DNA of 64,000 bases, from the NCBI RefSeq assembly GCF_963675165.1, contig NC_087389.1:95001-159000 (forward strand), in the 5' to 3' direction. How positions within the stretch are numbered: position 1 is the stretch's first letter; every line of letters starts with the position of its first letter. A model generated the notes under the pieces. The model ran no database searches. It had not been told where the DNA came from and saw only the letters and a list, made by a program, of their open reading frames with translations. Made by a program: the position numbers and the translations under genes. Origin of the DNA: Halichondria panicea (lineage: Eukaryota; Porifera; Demospongiae; Suberitida; Halichondriidae). Of the stretch, positions 12,101 to 27,100 are shown in pieces.

Positions 12101-15100
12101 ACTTACGTCTCATTCTCTGAGCTCCAGAGCTACCCACTCCATACACGAGTCCATCGTTGCTACCGGCAGCCACGCTGATGTGAGCCAACAGCTGATGCAT
12201 AGCCGACTCTGGTTGCTCTGACGACTGTGAGCCTACTCCCCCGATGGGCATAGGGGTCTCAAAGGAGACGGCCGATCCTAACCGCACCCTCTGGGCCAGC
12301 TGTGACGAGTGATCGCTCGTCCGTGTCAATAGCGGGTGTCGAAGAGGGATGGTTTGTCCGGTGAATGATGTCACCGACGAGTCAAGGTCTGTTGAGTTGT
12401 GCTGTCCGGGACGTGTGTGGAGGGAGCGTGTGTACGAGGTACCACCTGCCGATCGGCCATCCGTGACCTGTATCTCTCCGTCTTCTGGACAAAATAGAGA
12501 ATGAAGATTAAAAAAGTGCAGTCAAGCATTTACTACATTGTTCGGAACTAATAATTAGAGAACCAAGAGTTATAAATTATTTCTCTGCAGTATAGGGGGA
12601 TCTTAACTTTCCCTTTTTCTCAGATTGCATCGCACAATTATGTGTACATTGCATTTACGGAATGGCTTGGCTTTCATTATACACTCTCACAAATGTAGTC
12701 AAGTGCCAACGTAACTATAGGGGAACATCTAGATCAAACATTAACATCTGATCACTTACGAACTCCCCAGGGCATGTCGATGAAGTAATCCATTTCCTCG
12801 TTGATATCATCCTCAAAGTCATAATCCAATTGGAGCACGTCCTCTCCCTCGAGATCAGAGTCATCTTCCTCTTCCTCTTCCTCCATGTACGAGATGTCAC
12901 CCTCCCCCTGGGACTGGGAGGGGTTGAACGAGTCGTCAGCACCAGTGTTGTCCTATAATAATAATAATAGAGTAACAATTACGCACTTACACACATGCGC
13001 ACACCAATATACAACTGTACATGCATACACTAACTGTATGGAAGATCCTATTTAAGAAACAAAACAGTCAGTCTATATATACGTGATTATCCCAGAGATC
13101 ACTATCGGATCCAATTCCCTCAAAGTCTGTCTATACCTTCTTGTATTGTACCACACTCACTCACCCCATGAACCTCTGAGTCCTCAAGGCTCTGTCCCTC
13201 GTCACTACCTTCCGCATCTTCCACCTCCGTGTCCTCGTCATCACTATGGGAACTGTCCGTGTCGCTGAGGTCAGAGTCCACTTCAAGATGGGAGGAGTCA
13301 AGCTGGCTCTCATCAAACTCATCATCTTCAACCTGAGAGGGCAGGCAATACATTATAATCATGGATACTGTATAAAAATGGCCTCCGAGCAGCAATAAAA
13401 AACAGTTTCTGATGTAAATAATAGGAAGAGCATTACACTACAAATAAAATAATTGTTTGGCTGTAGAAACACGTAATAATTCCTGTACACGTATAGTAGC
13501 CGTTAACTATGCTTGTCCCACAAACAACAAGGTCACATGACATGACACACAGGACACACCTCTTCCCCTGCCGAGTTGCATCCATCTTCCAACACATCCA
13601 CCTCATCATCATCATCGTCCTCAAGGTCAGAGTCCGTGACCTCGTCACTGATCCCTCCTTCCTCCACCATCATGTCTGCCGAGTGTTCCCCTCCGTCAGA
13701 GAGGCCATCATCTCCGTCAACCTCAGCAGATTCTGGCAATAGTATTATTGTACTCAAATTATCATTTCAACACGTACTGCACATGTACATGTAGTCACAT
13801 GATCACCGTAACATGAATATATGTACTGTACGTGAATTCAATCGTTGATGGGCACAGATGGGAAGGTAATTTACAATGTAATTCACTAGACAACAAATTG
13901 GCCCAAAGAGCTTTAATAAGTTAATGATGGAACGAGAAACTCAACTTTTAAAGTACACGTATAAACATGTACAATCAAACAGACCACACACCTCTTTGCT
14001 GTCTGTGAACACGCCCAATGCCATGAGCCAGACTGGCAACAGTGTTCAGGATGGGGTCCCGATCTGTCTCCATGGCAATATCAGGCTCCTCCCCCTCCTC
14101 TTCGTCCTCCAAAGGCACCAAACTCTCGTGAGTTGCATCAAGATGTGCTTCTTCAGATAAGTCTTGGCTTGACGGTTGACTGATAGCAGCAGCAGTACTT
14201 GTGGCTCCGGCTACGACAGCTGGTGAGGAAGTAGCCACTTCCCCACTTCGAGGCAGCTGGCTTGCGTTCGTAGTCGATGCTCTGTTCACCGGTTCACTCG
14301 ATGCTTCTGGAATTGATGTGTTTGGTTTGACAATGTTTGTGGTTTGCCGTGAGGTGGTGGCTACTTGATTCACGACTCGTGTGAGTGCCTCCAAAGGTTT
14401 GAGGATTCCATTCAGAGTGAGTGGGAGAAGAGAACTTGTGAGATCTAGGTGGTATAGCGCTCGAGTCATGTCAGATATGATTCCTTTTCGAATGAGAAGA
14501 CGTGCAAATTGGCCTGGATTCACGGGGCCACGAGTCACCAGTACGTTGTAATCAGTGACCAATCCTAGGAGACCCGTTAATGACCGAATTCTATTGTGCT
14601 TGGTCAGAGATTCAGGGAGACAGAGTGCCCTACTCAATGCTGCTTTGAACTCTACAACGAGGATGTTGATTACTTCAGGCTTGTAGTTAGCAGTGGCTAT
14701 ACAGTGAACGAAAGATTTGGCAAGTTTTGCGAGATTTTGTATTCTGCTGTTTGAATTTGATGAGCTGGGTATGAGAAAATCGAAGATGAATGCTAAGATT
14801 GTCATTTCTTTCGGAGGCTGTCCATTAATTGAGATAGCTCGAGAACTTGAAACTATCATGGGACCACATTGAGGATACGAATCGAGTGTTTCCGCTAATA
14901 ATTTGAGAGTGGCTGCCTTGGACAGTAATGGCCGCTCGGTGAGCTGTTCCCCTTCCGATTCTTTCTTTCCAGAGCTCAAACCAATGCCGGGATCCTCGAT
15001 TGGACTTGAGGAATTTGTGGGATTACCGGAACTACTGGTCTGTCGTGAGGGGTGATCCTCTCCGTCTATTGTCAAATCATCATCATCATCGTCAAATCTT

Positions 15101-18100
15101 CCAGGCTGATTCCGTCTAAATGAAGTGTCTCTATTTCTTCGAGTTCCTCTGAACATTCTCGGTACGGCGACATCTTCGACCCTGCCCTCGTCTGTTTCTG
15201 TGCACGACTGTGTGTCGCCAACAAAAGGATCGGAGCAAAGATGGTCAATGAGCAAGTTGATAATGGATGATTGGCTAGGGGTCAAAGGTGCTTCAGGGAT
15301 TTTGTTGGGACCAATATAATCTAGGTATGTGGGGGTGGGCCTCTGAGAGACGAAGTACGATTCAGAACGAGGAACTTTAGATTTGACTCGTAGGGTGGAC
15401 GTACAGATACTTGTCAACATGTCTTCATTGCGACTGGCTATGGGTGCCAGTCGCCTCAAAACGTAGTGGTAGTCTTTCATCCCGTTTCCAGTGGGTCTGA
15501 CCTCCTTGACAATGCTCGAAGGAGTGGTGAGGCATGACTTCACAATGTATTGCATAGTTCTTTTCATAGTGTCCTGATCTTCAATACAGTGCCGGAAAAT
15601 GTTTACCGCCAGCGGAGAGAAACCTTTGAAACCAGACTTTGTTTTTAACGAGAGAATGGCCTGGGGCCCTCCGGCTTCTATGAACAGGGTGCTTCCAGTA
15701 GCTTCACGAGTGAATCGTAGGCATAGCCTCAGGGTGGCATTGAGGGTGTCAGGATCGATTGGGGCTGACAGCAGGCGGACACAGTACTTGAGGCATTTAT
15801 GTGAATTTTCTTCAGTGATTTTACAAGGAGCTGCACTGCCATCTTCGTGAATTTTGAGTACATACGGTATTACTGGGGAAAAAACGGGATCATAAACCTC
15901 AACAAATTGAATTCATTGATCTACCTGGTTCCTCTTTATCAAGCTCTTCTTTCTTTTTGTATCTTCTACTGTTCCTGGCTACTTCAAGACGGATGACGGC
16001 TCTAATAGCACCTGTTTCTGTATTGACCTGCAAAGAAAAATAGTAGTTACCCAATAAGTAAAGGCTGGCAAAATAAGATGGGAGCATCTGCACTGATGGC
16101 CGAGTGGTTAAGGCGTTGGACTCGAAATCCAATGGGCTCTGCCCGCGCAGGTTCGAATCCTGCTCAGTGCGAATTTTTTTTCTTCTTTTTCATTATAATT
16201 ATCACAAATTTTCTAGAGGCTTAATTTTCATGGATTTCGTGGGTTAGAATCCTATATACAAGAAAATTGAAAGTCCATGAAAATTGTTCTTTAATTTAGA
16301 GTTACCTGCTATAACACACACAAAATATAAGTGCCTCGAAAATTTCGCGCTATACAGTACATGTACAATTAGAACATTCTGAAGCATACCTGTAACATAG
16401 GATCAAACATGACTACGTTCCGAAAACTTTCATAACGTGATCTGCCAGAACGAACACTGCACGAAAGAGAGCAACACAGTTACAACGTAAACAAAACAAA
16501 TTTCGCGGCTGCATATAAAACGCAAAGTTGAGTAATCACACCTGTAGCAATAATCCCCATTCAAATAGGACTTTTCCAGACATTGCCCCAGGTCATGTGA
16601 GTAGGAGCACCACCTGCTGTTCTCAAACCACTGCCACACAACTATGCAGTCCTGTTGAAAGTTAAAACAAGATAACAATATCCGACAATCTTTGCATGTG
16701 GCTTACATCTCTTTCTGGTCTCCACCATTTTGCAATCTTCATTGTCTTTCCCCAGATATCAATGAAAGTGAGGAGAGCTTGCAGCCATTTTGGAGTAGCT
16801 GGAACATGTAGCTTGTCAGACTCCATGTTGGCGTCTGGTGCACACAGAGTGTTAATGTTGCCTTGGCTCACATCCAACAGCTGTATAGCGGCAGCTAGGA
16901 ACTTGGGTTCACACACCACCCTAGCACAGGGGACTGGCATCTCCTGTACAAGTGTATGCATGGGTACATACATGGGTCATACATGCATACACAGCAATAC
17001 ATAATACACGTACATACATAGTAAATGTACGTGTTATCCTACGGCTAGAGAGAGGGAAAAGGCTCTCTAGCAAAAAAGGAAAACTATAATTATAGGCTTA
17101 GAATTCGTACACTATACACATACAGATATACACGCGTACATTTTTGACCTCTAACCTCAGAGTAAAGGTTTTGCACATAAAAGTCATCAATACAACAGAC
17201 TACCCACTCGAACATGCTGAACACATGTGCACAACTAACAGACCTCCATGATCATTGAGAGCAGCTGCAGCTGACAAGCCAGAGGCTCCATTATCAGTTT
17301 CTTGGGTTTGACATACTGTTTAGACATTACATCTTGAGACATCTTCTCCACTGATTGCAGTATCTAAACAAACGAAAAATATACATCACAAAATGCCAAC
17401 TACATATACAACCAACAGTAACATGTACACTTGAAATAGTTTAATACTATATCAACAGGTGGCTGTTGTATGACAGCTAGTACTCACCGTGTTCTTGACC
17501 CTCTCCAGTCCCTGACACCACCACCCGTCTCCGTTCCTCTTCGCCATGCTCACAATGAGGTCGCACACTCGTGACACACACTCGGGCACCACCGATCCAA
17601 GCTCAATCGAACTGGGCAACAGAACATTACTAAAGTCCTCCAATATTGACTTATCCATGGCTCTCAGAGCGTTGTATTCCTTCTCTTTCTCTTCGGCTTC
17701 TTGTCGCTCTCGCTCTTCGTCCTCTTCCTTTTTCCTTGCCTCCTCTTGCTCACGCTCGGCCTTCTGCTCCTCCGTTTCTGTTTCTTCGTTAGCAAGGGAG
17801 AGAGCTATAGCTCGTGATATGGCTTCTTCCTCGCTCAAACCAGCCATGTTGGAATCTCGACTCTACAGCATTGCAAAGAGGAACACAAATTAACAAATGA
17901 TAGCTGCAAGCAAATACATGATTTCTACTACTTGTACTGGATCTAATGTATAACTGTTCTACATATCCCTCTGCCATATCCAAGGGAAAGCCCCAGTATG
18001 TACGCTACAGGCACTACACACTCCTACACCCACCTCAGGGAAAGCCCCAGTATGTACGCTACAGGTACATACACTCACTTCAGTTGCAGGATGAGAGAAT

Positions 18101-21100
18101 ATCCACTCCATTGCTGCGTTGAGCTCATTCCCACACGCCTCCAGGGCTTCCTCCGCATGTGCCCTAGCGAAACCCATATCGCACAGCTGTTGGAGATGGT
18201 GGGGGTCCACCTTGGGCGGTGCTGGGGGTTCGTTAGCCTCCCTTTCACGCCGGGCAGCTTCTTGTTTCTCCTTTTCTTCCTTCTCTTTCTTAGCTCGATC
18301 TTCGGCCTCCATTTCGGCTCTGACTCGGGCCAGCTGCGACAGAGGGTCCTCTCTCTTATCAGCTGCAATATACTCGTCTAGTTTCTTCTCCATTGGCTCC
18401 TCTGAGCGGTAGAAATGGCGAATGCTGGCTAGTAGGAGCTCTATAACTTTGAGGGTAAGTTTTGAGAGGCGGGGGGAGTCCCACAGTGCCTTCAAGCACG
18501 GTAGAATGGCCTGGACAGAAAAAAAAGATGTTGAAACTTAAGATTTGATTGAAAACACAGCCTAAAAAGTTATATTGCATCCAAAACAAGCTTTCATTGA
18601 GGCCATTTGCATTAATTCATCTCTTTCCTCTCATCAAACTAAATGCAGAGTAACCATTACATGTACGTACCTTTTGTGTTCTAACAAAGAAGTCCAGTGG
18701 ATTGAACATGGGGTTGTAGACGAGCCTCTTGTTGTCTGTCTGTTCGTGAGGGGGGACTGCCATGTAGTGATTGGAGCTGATCACGGCCGAGGTGTTGAGG
18801 AACTTCTCGGCTAGATTTAGCCACGCCTCCAGAAAGTCTACGCTGCTACCTACAAAAGATTAATTTGTACACTGATACACTGCTCAGTTCTTGGTACATG
18901 TACCTACAACTTGTACAATAATAACACTATGATCCCACACGTAGGCCTAAGAGTGTACGGTCCCACACGTAGGCCTAAGAGTGTACGGTCCCACACGTAG
19001 GCCTAAGAGTGTACGGTCCCACACGTAGGCCTAAGAGTGTACGGTCCCACACGTAGGCCTAAGAGTGTACGGTCCCACACGTAGGCCTAAGAGTGTACGG
19101 TCCCACACGTAGGCCTAAGAGTGTACGGTCCCACACGTAGGCCTAAGAGTGTACGGTCCCACACGTAGGCCTAAGAGTGTACGATGCCACACGTAGGCCT
19201 AAGAGTGTACGATCCCACACGTAGGCCTAAGAGTGTACGATCCCACACGTAGGCCTAAGAGTGTACGATCCCACACGTAGGCCTAAGAGTGTACGATCCC
19301 ACACGTAGGCCTAAGAGTGTACGATCCCACACGTAGGCCTAAGAGTGTACGATCCCACACGTAGGCCTAAGAGTGTACGATCCCACACGTAGGCCTAAGA
19401 GTGTACGATCCCACACGTAGGCCTAAGAGTGTATGAGGACTGTTCCCTACCATACAGACTGGTCCCCTCCTCTTCCTCGTTGATGACCTTCAGGGCAACG
19501 TGGAATGTGCTGCAGGGAACACACAACTGTGCATGATATGACACCACATGATATGACACCACATGATGACTCTGATTGTTGTCATATAAACAGCATAATT
19601 ATACATACATGCTGTACATGTAGGTTCATTCATGTTATAAAAGGCATACATGTCCATGTAAGCACACACACACACCCACGCACACACACGCACACACACG
19701 CAATGCTCACTTAATGAATGCCTCCAGGCCAGACTTTTTGTCAAAGGAAAACAAGATCATGTGATACACCTGCTTGTGTTCATCGAACAGTAGTAGCTCA
19801 CAGAAGTCAGCTGCATACATCTTGAAAGTCATCCTGGAATGCGAGGTCATTGATTAAAACGTTGGTTGTCACTGCCTTGAGTTTTGTGTGTGTCTATAGC
19901 CTCCTTTGACTACTATCGAATATCTATTGACCCCACTCCACACAACACAGACATTCACACAAACAAATACCAGGCTAGAGCCCCTCAGTTTATGCAGCCT
20001 TGGACTTCTCCCATGCTCATCAAAGATACGACTGCACTCTTACACTCCTACAGTACACACAGTAACTCACCCATTAAAGAGCCAGTCCTTGATGGGTGAC
20101 CTCATAGCTTGCTCACATTTGCTCGGCGAGGGTACCTCCCACTGCAAGCTCTCCACAAGCAGTAACGTCACTTTGTCACAGATCTGCAATGCATCCTCAG
20201 ACGGAGCTACGTAGGGATCGTCCCTGAATCGGCTGCGATGGGGATTGCGAACCAGAGGGGTGATGGATATTCGTATAAGTAGGTTCATGAACTCTGCTAG
20301 CGAACGGCCAACTTTTGATGTGATGGTCAGTAGAGGTGTGATATGTTTGAGCGAGTCTACCAGCAGCTGCGGCTGGTCACATGACATGTTTCCACCCGCT
20401 GGAGAGAGTTTGGAGATCACCTCCTCTGATAATAAAGTACTGGCAGAGGAGTCGGCGTCTTTTGTCGAGGAAGAGGTGTCCATATTTTCTACATCCGATT
20501 TTTTCTCTCGTTTCTTCTTTTCTTCGTCTGCTGCCACTGCTAACAAGATGAATACCTCCCACACGAGGGCACGGTACAGTTGTGATAGCTGCCCCAGTAC
20601 CTCCTTTCCCAAGACAGAGGCAAACTGCTTCAGGCAAGCTTCTCTCGTCTCAAGCTGATAACGAGGGAAGAATTAAATGAGTGAGAGAACTCAGTACAGT
20701 TATAATAATTATACATGTACAAGTGAAAGTATTACAGGTTTCATGCCAGTGTTAGAAATTACTCACTGCCATTGACCAGACATTTAATTACAATGACCAC
20801 GCATTCCTCCATGTGTTCTTCCGTGTGTCCGATTAGTATGACCACAGTCAATAATCTAACACTGCATGCTATACACGCACAGCAGACACCATGCACATAC
20901 ACACACATGTACATGTACACTCACATTAGTATAAGAGGTGCAGCAGGCCTTGAAGAAGTAGACAAACAGCTGCATGAAAGAGTTGGCAATGGCGAGCTTG
21001 TGAAGGAGTGGACTGCCCTGGGGGGTCTTGATGGCCTCAGGCACATTGGAGAGGGGCCCCACCTCCTCCAGCAGAATAGACTTGGAAGAATTGGGGGAGT

Positions 21101-24100
21101 CTAGAAACACACTGAGGTCTTTGAGCACTGAGGAGAGTTGCCCAAGACACTCGGCTAACAGGTCCGATGGGCTGGCAAGGTTCTGGGGGGGGGGGGGGGG
21201 GGGTGACTATAGGAGAAGGCAATCATCTAGCTACAAATTAATGGTTTTTGGTATATTCTAAACACGGTACTTCACTACTAAACACATGACATGTAACTGA
21301 ACATGTACGTGTAGTAATAGACTCACTAGTATTCCTCTGCAGGTGCTACAGAGAGCATTGAAGCCGTGGGATGAGGGGAAGTCAACAGGGAGGGTGGGCA
21401 GAGCGAGCAGCTGGATGAGTGGCTTGAGACCACCCTGCTTGCTGAACTCTATCACATGATCCTTGGTGGAGTTATTTGTAAGGATAGCGTCAAGGAAACG
21501 AATCTGTAGAGGGAGGACAGTTGGATTGTATACAATGCTGGCTTCAAGTTAAACATCTGCTTCTACTGAGATACGCATAAAATAACAGAGTGAGCAACAA
21601 TAGGAAAACCTTGTACTCACCACGTTGATGACATATTCAGTGAGTAGTTGACCTCTCTTGTCAGGTCCCGCCTCATCTGAGGGGGAGTCCCTATCCGCCC
21701 CCTCTCCACCATCCTCACCACCCTCACTCTCCTCATCGTCATCGTCCACGTCCGAGTCAGCGCTCATGTGATCATCATTCAGTGGGTCCACGGTGGACAT
21801 CTTCCGACCACCCCCTGCCATCGAGGGCTTGTTTTTCTCTGACACACTACCCATAGAGAGCAGGATCTTCAACAACTACACAGGAAATGTCAGAGTACAT
21901 GTACACGCATGTGCAATCAATTTCAAATTACAGCTACATGTAGACGAGAACTACTAGCTCTGTACACGTACAGTATAGTACAGTACAGTACAGTACAGTA
22001 CAGTACAGTACAGTACAGTACAGTACAGTACAGTACAGTACAGTACAGTGCGTGCAGAAATTACTTTTGTAAGGCACTACATTTTGTATAACAATCTGCT
22101 ACTGGCAAGTATTTACTTAGCATGTGTTTGTTGACAATATAGAGTCACTTGTAGTACTTCACTCACCCTAACGAGAGCAGCAATGACGTTGACCCTGAGG
22201 GCTGGTTGATGTCTCATGAGCTCGTCCATAGCCACGCCCAGAATGGATGCAGTATCACCTAACTCAGCCCCTTTCTTTTTGCGCATTGCTGGCAAATATT
22301 CAGGTGATATAAGCACACTGAAGAGGTGATCGAAAGGCTCAGCTGCGATGAAGCTTTGCAGACCTCGTGCATTGAGGCACATGGCACTGAGGATGTTGGG
22401 TAGAGAGGATAGAACTTCTCGAGTAGCTGGTATACGTTTCGTGATGACAGAGTTGAGCACCACTCCAGGTAGGCCGTTGTCTTGGAGAGAGGACAGCTGT
22501 GATGGCTCTTGGAAGATGAACACAGTTGTCAGCTCAGTTGCTGGAGGAAGAGTCGTGGATAATGTTTGCTACTTTAATTACGTGGTTATACTTACAGTCA
22601 AACAAAAGAGAATGTAAAATCAGTACCATAAAATCTGATAAATACAATGTGGTTTTGTATAATGTAAATGAAATCTGATAAATATACATTGTGGTTTTGT
22701 ACCACACAATAGTTGATAACCTCATCAAAGCAAAAAGACAGAGATGGTTGGCTAAAATTATACTGTTCCAGTCATTTCCAGGCCAAGAGAAGACCATCAT
22801 TCATGGCCAACTATGCTAACGACTGGCCACACTTTAGCATTGCATATTGCACGACCAGGTCATGGTACAGAGACACCATACTGGAGATACCACACAATGC
22901 AACCAACCACACAGCTGCTGCTATACTTGAAACAATACAAGCACTTTCACATGTATACATACAAGGATACACCATTACCTCACAGCTCCAGAAAATAAAG
23001 TTATCCAATTTACATATTCAGATTAGAACCGCCTACCCCTAGCCCTCAAGCTCAAACCACTTACCCTCGGGGACCTAGTGACGCTTCATTTATCGTGGTC
23101 TATATCTGACATATAAGCACATAATATTTACTTTACCTGGTAAGTAGATTGAGGAGCCGTAGTACTCTGCATTGCTTACAATGTGCTTTAGTGATTTTGG
23201 CAGAGAAGAGTCAACAACTGCATCAACACACAACAGAACAAGATCAACATCAGCACATACAGAGGAGCAATGCACAGTACCAAAGGAGCAATAAAAAGTA
23301 CGTAGTGGTAGGCAGTCATGTATTTATTTAGACGTGTAACAATCACATGATATGCTGTTTAACATAAAGCTGGTACAAAAGAGAGGACGAATGAATGACG
23401 TACAGTTTCTTATATTCTCAGCAAACGTTGCCTCGGGAACTGCTTTCTTCAAGAAGTTGAGTATTGATTTGATGAGTGCTGCTCTCTCTGGCATGCAGGA
23501 TACCTCGGCCAAACCCTCTGCCTCGCCCACTTCCATGGATGTATCAGTTTCCATGACAGCAGAGTCATCAGCTGATGATGATGGAGCTGGGAGAGAGTCT
23601 GCATGGGGAGAGTATAGGTTCAATATACCACTGTGGCATAACATACAGTTAGAGGTTGCTAGTTCCTACATGTGTGTACAATTACTGGGAGCATTTCCTC
23701 ATTGTATCTCACGGAAAATGTGTATGTCTTTTCTATGAAGCTAACACATGCTTGCCACAATGCATGTACATGTACAATATAATTATACACTGTAGCTCAC
23801 CTGCATCACGCCTATTGACAGGTACTAATTCAGATGGTAAAATGATAGGGGCGTCCCCACGGCACTTATCCACCTCAATCTCGAGGCGACTAAGCATCTT
23901 GTCCCACCCTCCCAGACTGTGGAAGGCAGACATGTCGAGACCCGTCACCAGGTCAATAACACGCACGGCACGAGTCACCAGCTGCAGCAGAGAGACGGTC
24001 AAAGACTATTTGATGTTTCAGCAAGTCAGTGGAAGTGTTGTGTGAGAAAATGCAGTCATTACACACACACAAACAGTGAATATACACATTGCAATATATC

Positions 24101-27100
24101 AGCAATCAGCAAGAATTGTGTGAGAGAGTTTCCTATTCATGCAGCAACTGTTGCCATAAGCATCACTTGCTGACATGAGTGAGTCAGCAAGTGTGTATGT
24201 CATGGCTAGTACTCTGGCATAACGTTCTGCCATTGAGGTAACAGCACTTGGCAACACCACAATGAAAATGATGTATGCTAGCTCTAATTGGAACCACGCA
24301 AGCCCCCCAGGTTATATACAGTTAGACTCACTGTAATGTTCATTGGCTCAAATGCCTTCCACTCCAGCACTTGTAGCAGACTCTCCATGATACCACTGGT
24401 TACCAGGGCATCACCACCTGACATACCAGGAAACATTTGCATGGTTACAGTGCAATCAATTACACCAGAGCCTGAGAAATCTCATAAATTATGGGCTGGC
24501 TACTTAACTTAATTTACTGGGGTCAGTCTAGGTCCTAGACACACATGTACGCTGCTGCTGCTACTCACTGGTCTCGTAGGTGGCCAGGTGGTAGAGGAAG
24601 GAGAAGAGGGCGGTGTTGAAGGTGAGGGGGAACTGATCTTCCGAGGGGACAGAAGACGTGAACGAGGCCACACAGTCACGAACCAGACTGGGAAGGAACC
24701 CGTGATAGGCAGCTGCTCCCGTGGACTCGACGATAGCCATAAGTCTGGGTGAGAAATAAGGAGGTGGAGTAAGTCCTAGCTAGCAATTACCTCAGGCATT
24801 AATTACGCTCTGCACGTTACAAGCAAACATGGGCACTTACTTTGGATCTCTCTCAAGGTGTATGATGGCAGTGAGGGTCCTCAATACTGAAGCTTTGATT
24901 TCCTACACACAAAGTGTATACATACACAATTGATTATCTTGTGAGTAATTAATATTCAAAAACAAACATCAATACATCCACAATTTAAGCTGCATGCATG
25001 TTGCCATAAGCATCACTTGCTGACATGAGTGAGTCAGCAAGTGTGTATGTCATGGCTAGTATTCTGGCATAACGTTCTGCCATTGAGGTAACAGCACTTG
25101 GCAACATCACAATGGAAATGATGTATGCTAGCTCTAATTGGAACAGTGAAGTCAAAAGGTAGCTAGCTACATTACTCTTTCACTCACCATAAGACCTTTC
25201 TCTTTGGTTTCCAATACTTCAACGAGCTCCTCCACAAATCCCTCGTATATGAGAGGATCCACAATCTCAGCAGGGCCGTTTGAATACACTGAGAGGAAAA
25301 CAGCGAGACAACCTAACATCATCACCTCCAAATATTTCGGGTCAAAACCACACAAATATTACAAGGTACGTATCATTCGTAGCACTACACTGTGTACTAT
25401 CAAGTACACCTGCTTATAATTACCTGCGTAGTGTCTCAAGGCTAGCCAGCTTATTATACTCACCTAGTATAGACAGTGCCTGAAGTCTAGCCAGAATGCA
25501 CTTGAGACGTTGCTCAAAGTTGGGGAAGTTCTTGGCGAGCCGTACACGAGAGAGCAGCTGCATCTGTGCCTGGAGGGGTATCTTGTGACTGGAGGTCACC
25601 GTCCTCATGACCTCTGGGATGGTCTCTGAGCCCTCGTGAAGGTTCTCCAGGAAAATGGATGTACTGGGCTTAAGGGACTGTTGTGGGACAAAAAATCCAA
25701 ATGAATGGGATGCTTGCAGGTGGTTCAATTGCATACATTGGTCTGCATACATACATATACGCTCAAAAGTTTCCTTCCACAGAAACATTTTCTACAAGGA
25801 GTCGATTAGTCTAAGAATGCATGTAGCCGCCACTGACCTGGCCCTCTTGTTTCTCAGTCTCTGGCTGGTATTTGAAGAACACACTTGTACACGAAGCAGG
25901 GAAAGTCTATGGGAGCAAAAATACAATCAATATAATAGACAAGTTTTATCTAATTAACCACTTACTTTGATATCAGCATTGGTGCAACATTCAGCCAATC
26001 CAAACCCACTCTGCTTGCCACCCCAAGTCTAGAGAATAAGACACACCAATTGACAATACAATTACTACCGCAATGGAATGGGGCTGAAATAAAAATGTTG
26101 TGGTATGTACAATGAAACTCACCTCCCCCAGATACTCCAGGTGAGAGTTGAGACTGGAGCGTTTCTTTGCCGAGAGACGGGAGATGAAGTTAGACCTCTT
26201 GCTAAACACATAGAACAGATTAAGCGCAGCCAGCACTATCTCCAGATCAGGACATCCCAGCAGAGCAAAGAGGTGCTGGGGGGGGGAGGGGGGGGGGATT
26301 GTTAGAGTGACACTGTGTGTTTAGGTACCTAACACCATCAAAAAATGATCTCAAAAGGGCGCAAGCAAAAAAGGGAAATCCCCTGGGTTTCTCCTACTAT
26401 TATACAAGAATGTGAGTGTCGAATACAGTCAGTTTAAAGGTTACAGCACACATATTGTACTAGGTCCGTATTAATAAATTACACACATCCTGTACATGTG
26501 GTTAGTTTTGGACGGCAGCAATGGCCAATATATCAAAAGTAAGAATGACTACTCACCTCTGTCGAGTTGTAGATGTGTCTGGCATAGGAGTGCTCAATAA
26601 GGAGGGAGGTGAAGTTTAGGACAGCCACAACTTTCTCCTTGAACTGAAAGAAAATGTGTGACCATACAAGTATTCACTATTACAACAGTCTCTATAGTTA
26701 CGTGTACAGTGAGACACAATGCTTATACATAATGATGAATGACATTCACCTCAGGGTCTTTGAGTTTGGGGCACATGCATACACAGTTGATATTGGTGTC
26801 ACCAGCTGCTTCTCTGCTGGCGGCTTGCTCGAGAATCTCGTCGAAACGGTCCAGTGCATCCACCCAGTGGTACAACTCACACTGTACGGAACATGACTAC
26901 AAATTACAACACGTGTCCTTAAGGGGTGATTACTAAATACAATATCGACATATAAACTACCTTTCCATATCTCCAGACTGACACGCTCTGTAGAGTGCGA
27001 ACGAGATCTTCATCGGAACATGTCTGTAACTTTTCCGTCAGCTCTTTTGCCACGGGAGGCTATTCGGATATTACAATATGTTAAGCAGTGATCTGTATAC

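Larger units (their letters stand above)
15925..18200 (-). other. HUWE1: UBA, UIM and WWE domain exons of HUWE1
   Basis: In protein order: the UBA three-helix motif ([29 protein letters not shown]) ends at the donor near 18,079. The UIM ([19 protein letters not shown]) lies near 17,790-17,850 and is followed by a Glu/Arg-rich coiled stretch. The WWE domain ([27 protein letters not shown]) spans the exons at about 16,540-16,650 and 15,925-16,028. These modules bind ubiquitin (UBA, UIM) and, in some WWE proteins, poly(ADP-ribose). Confidence 0.88.
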
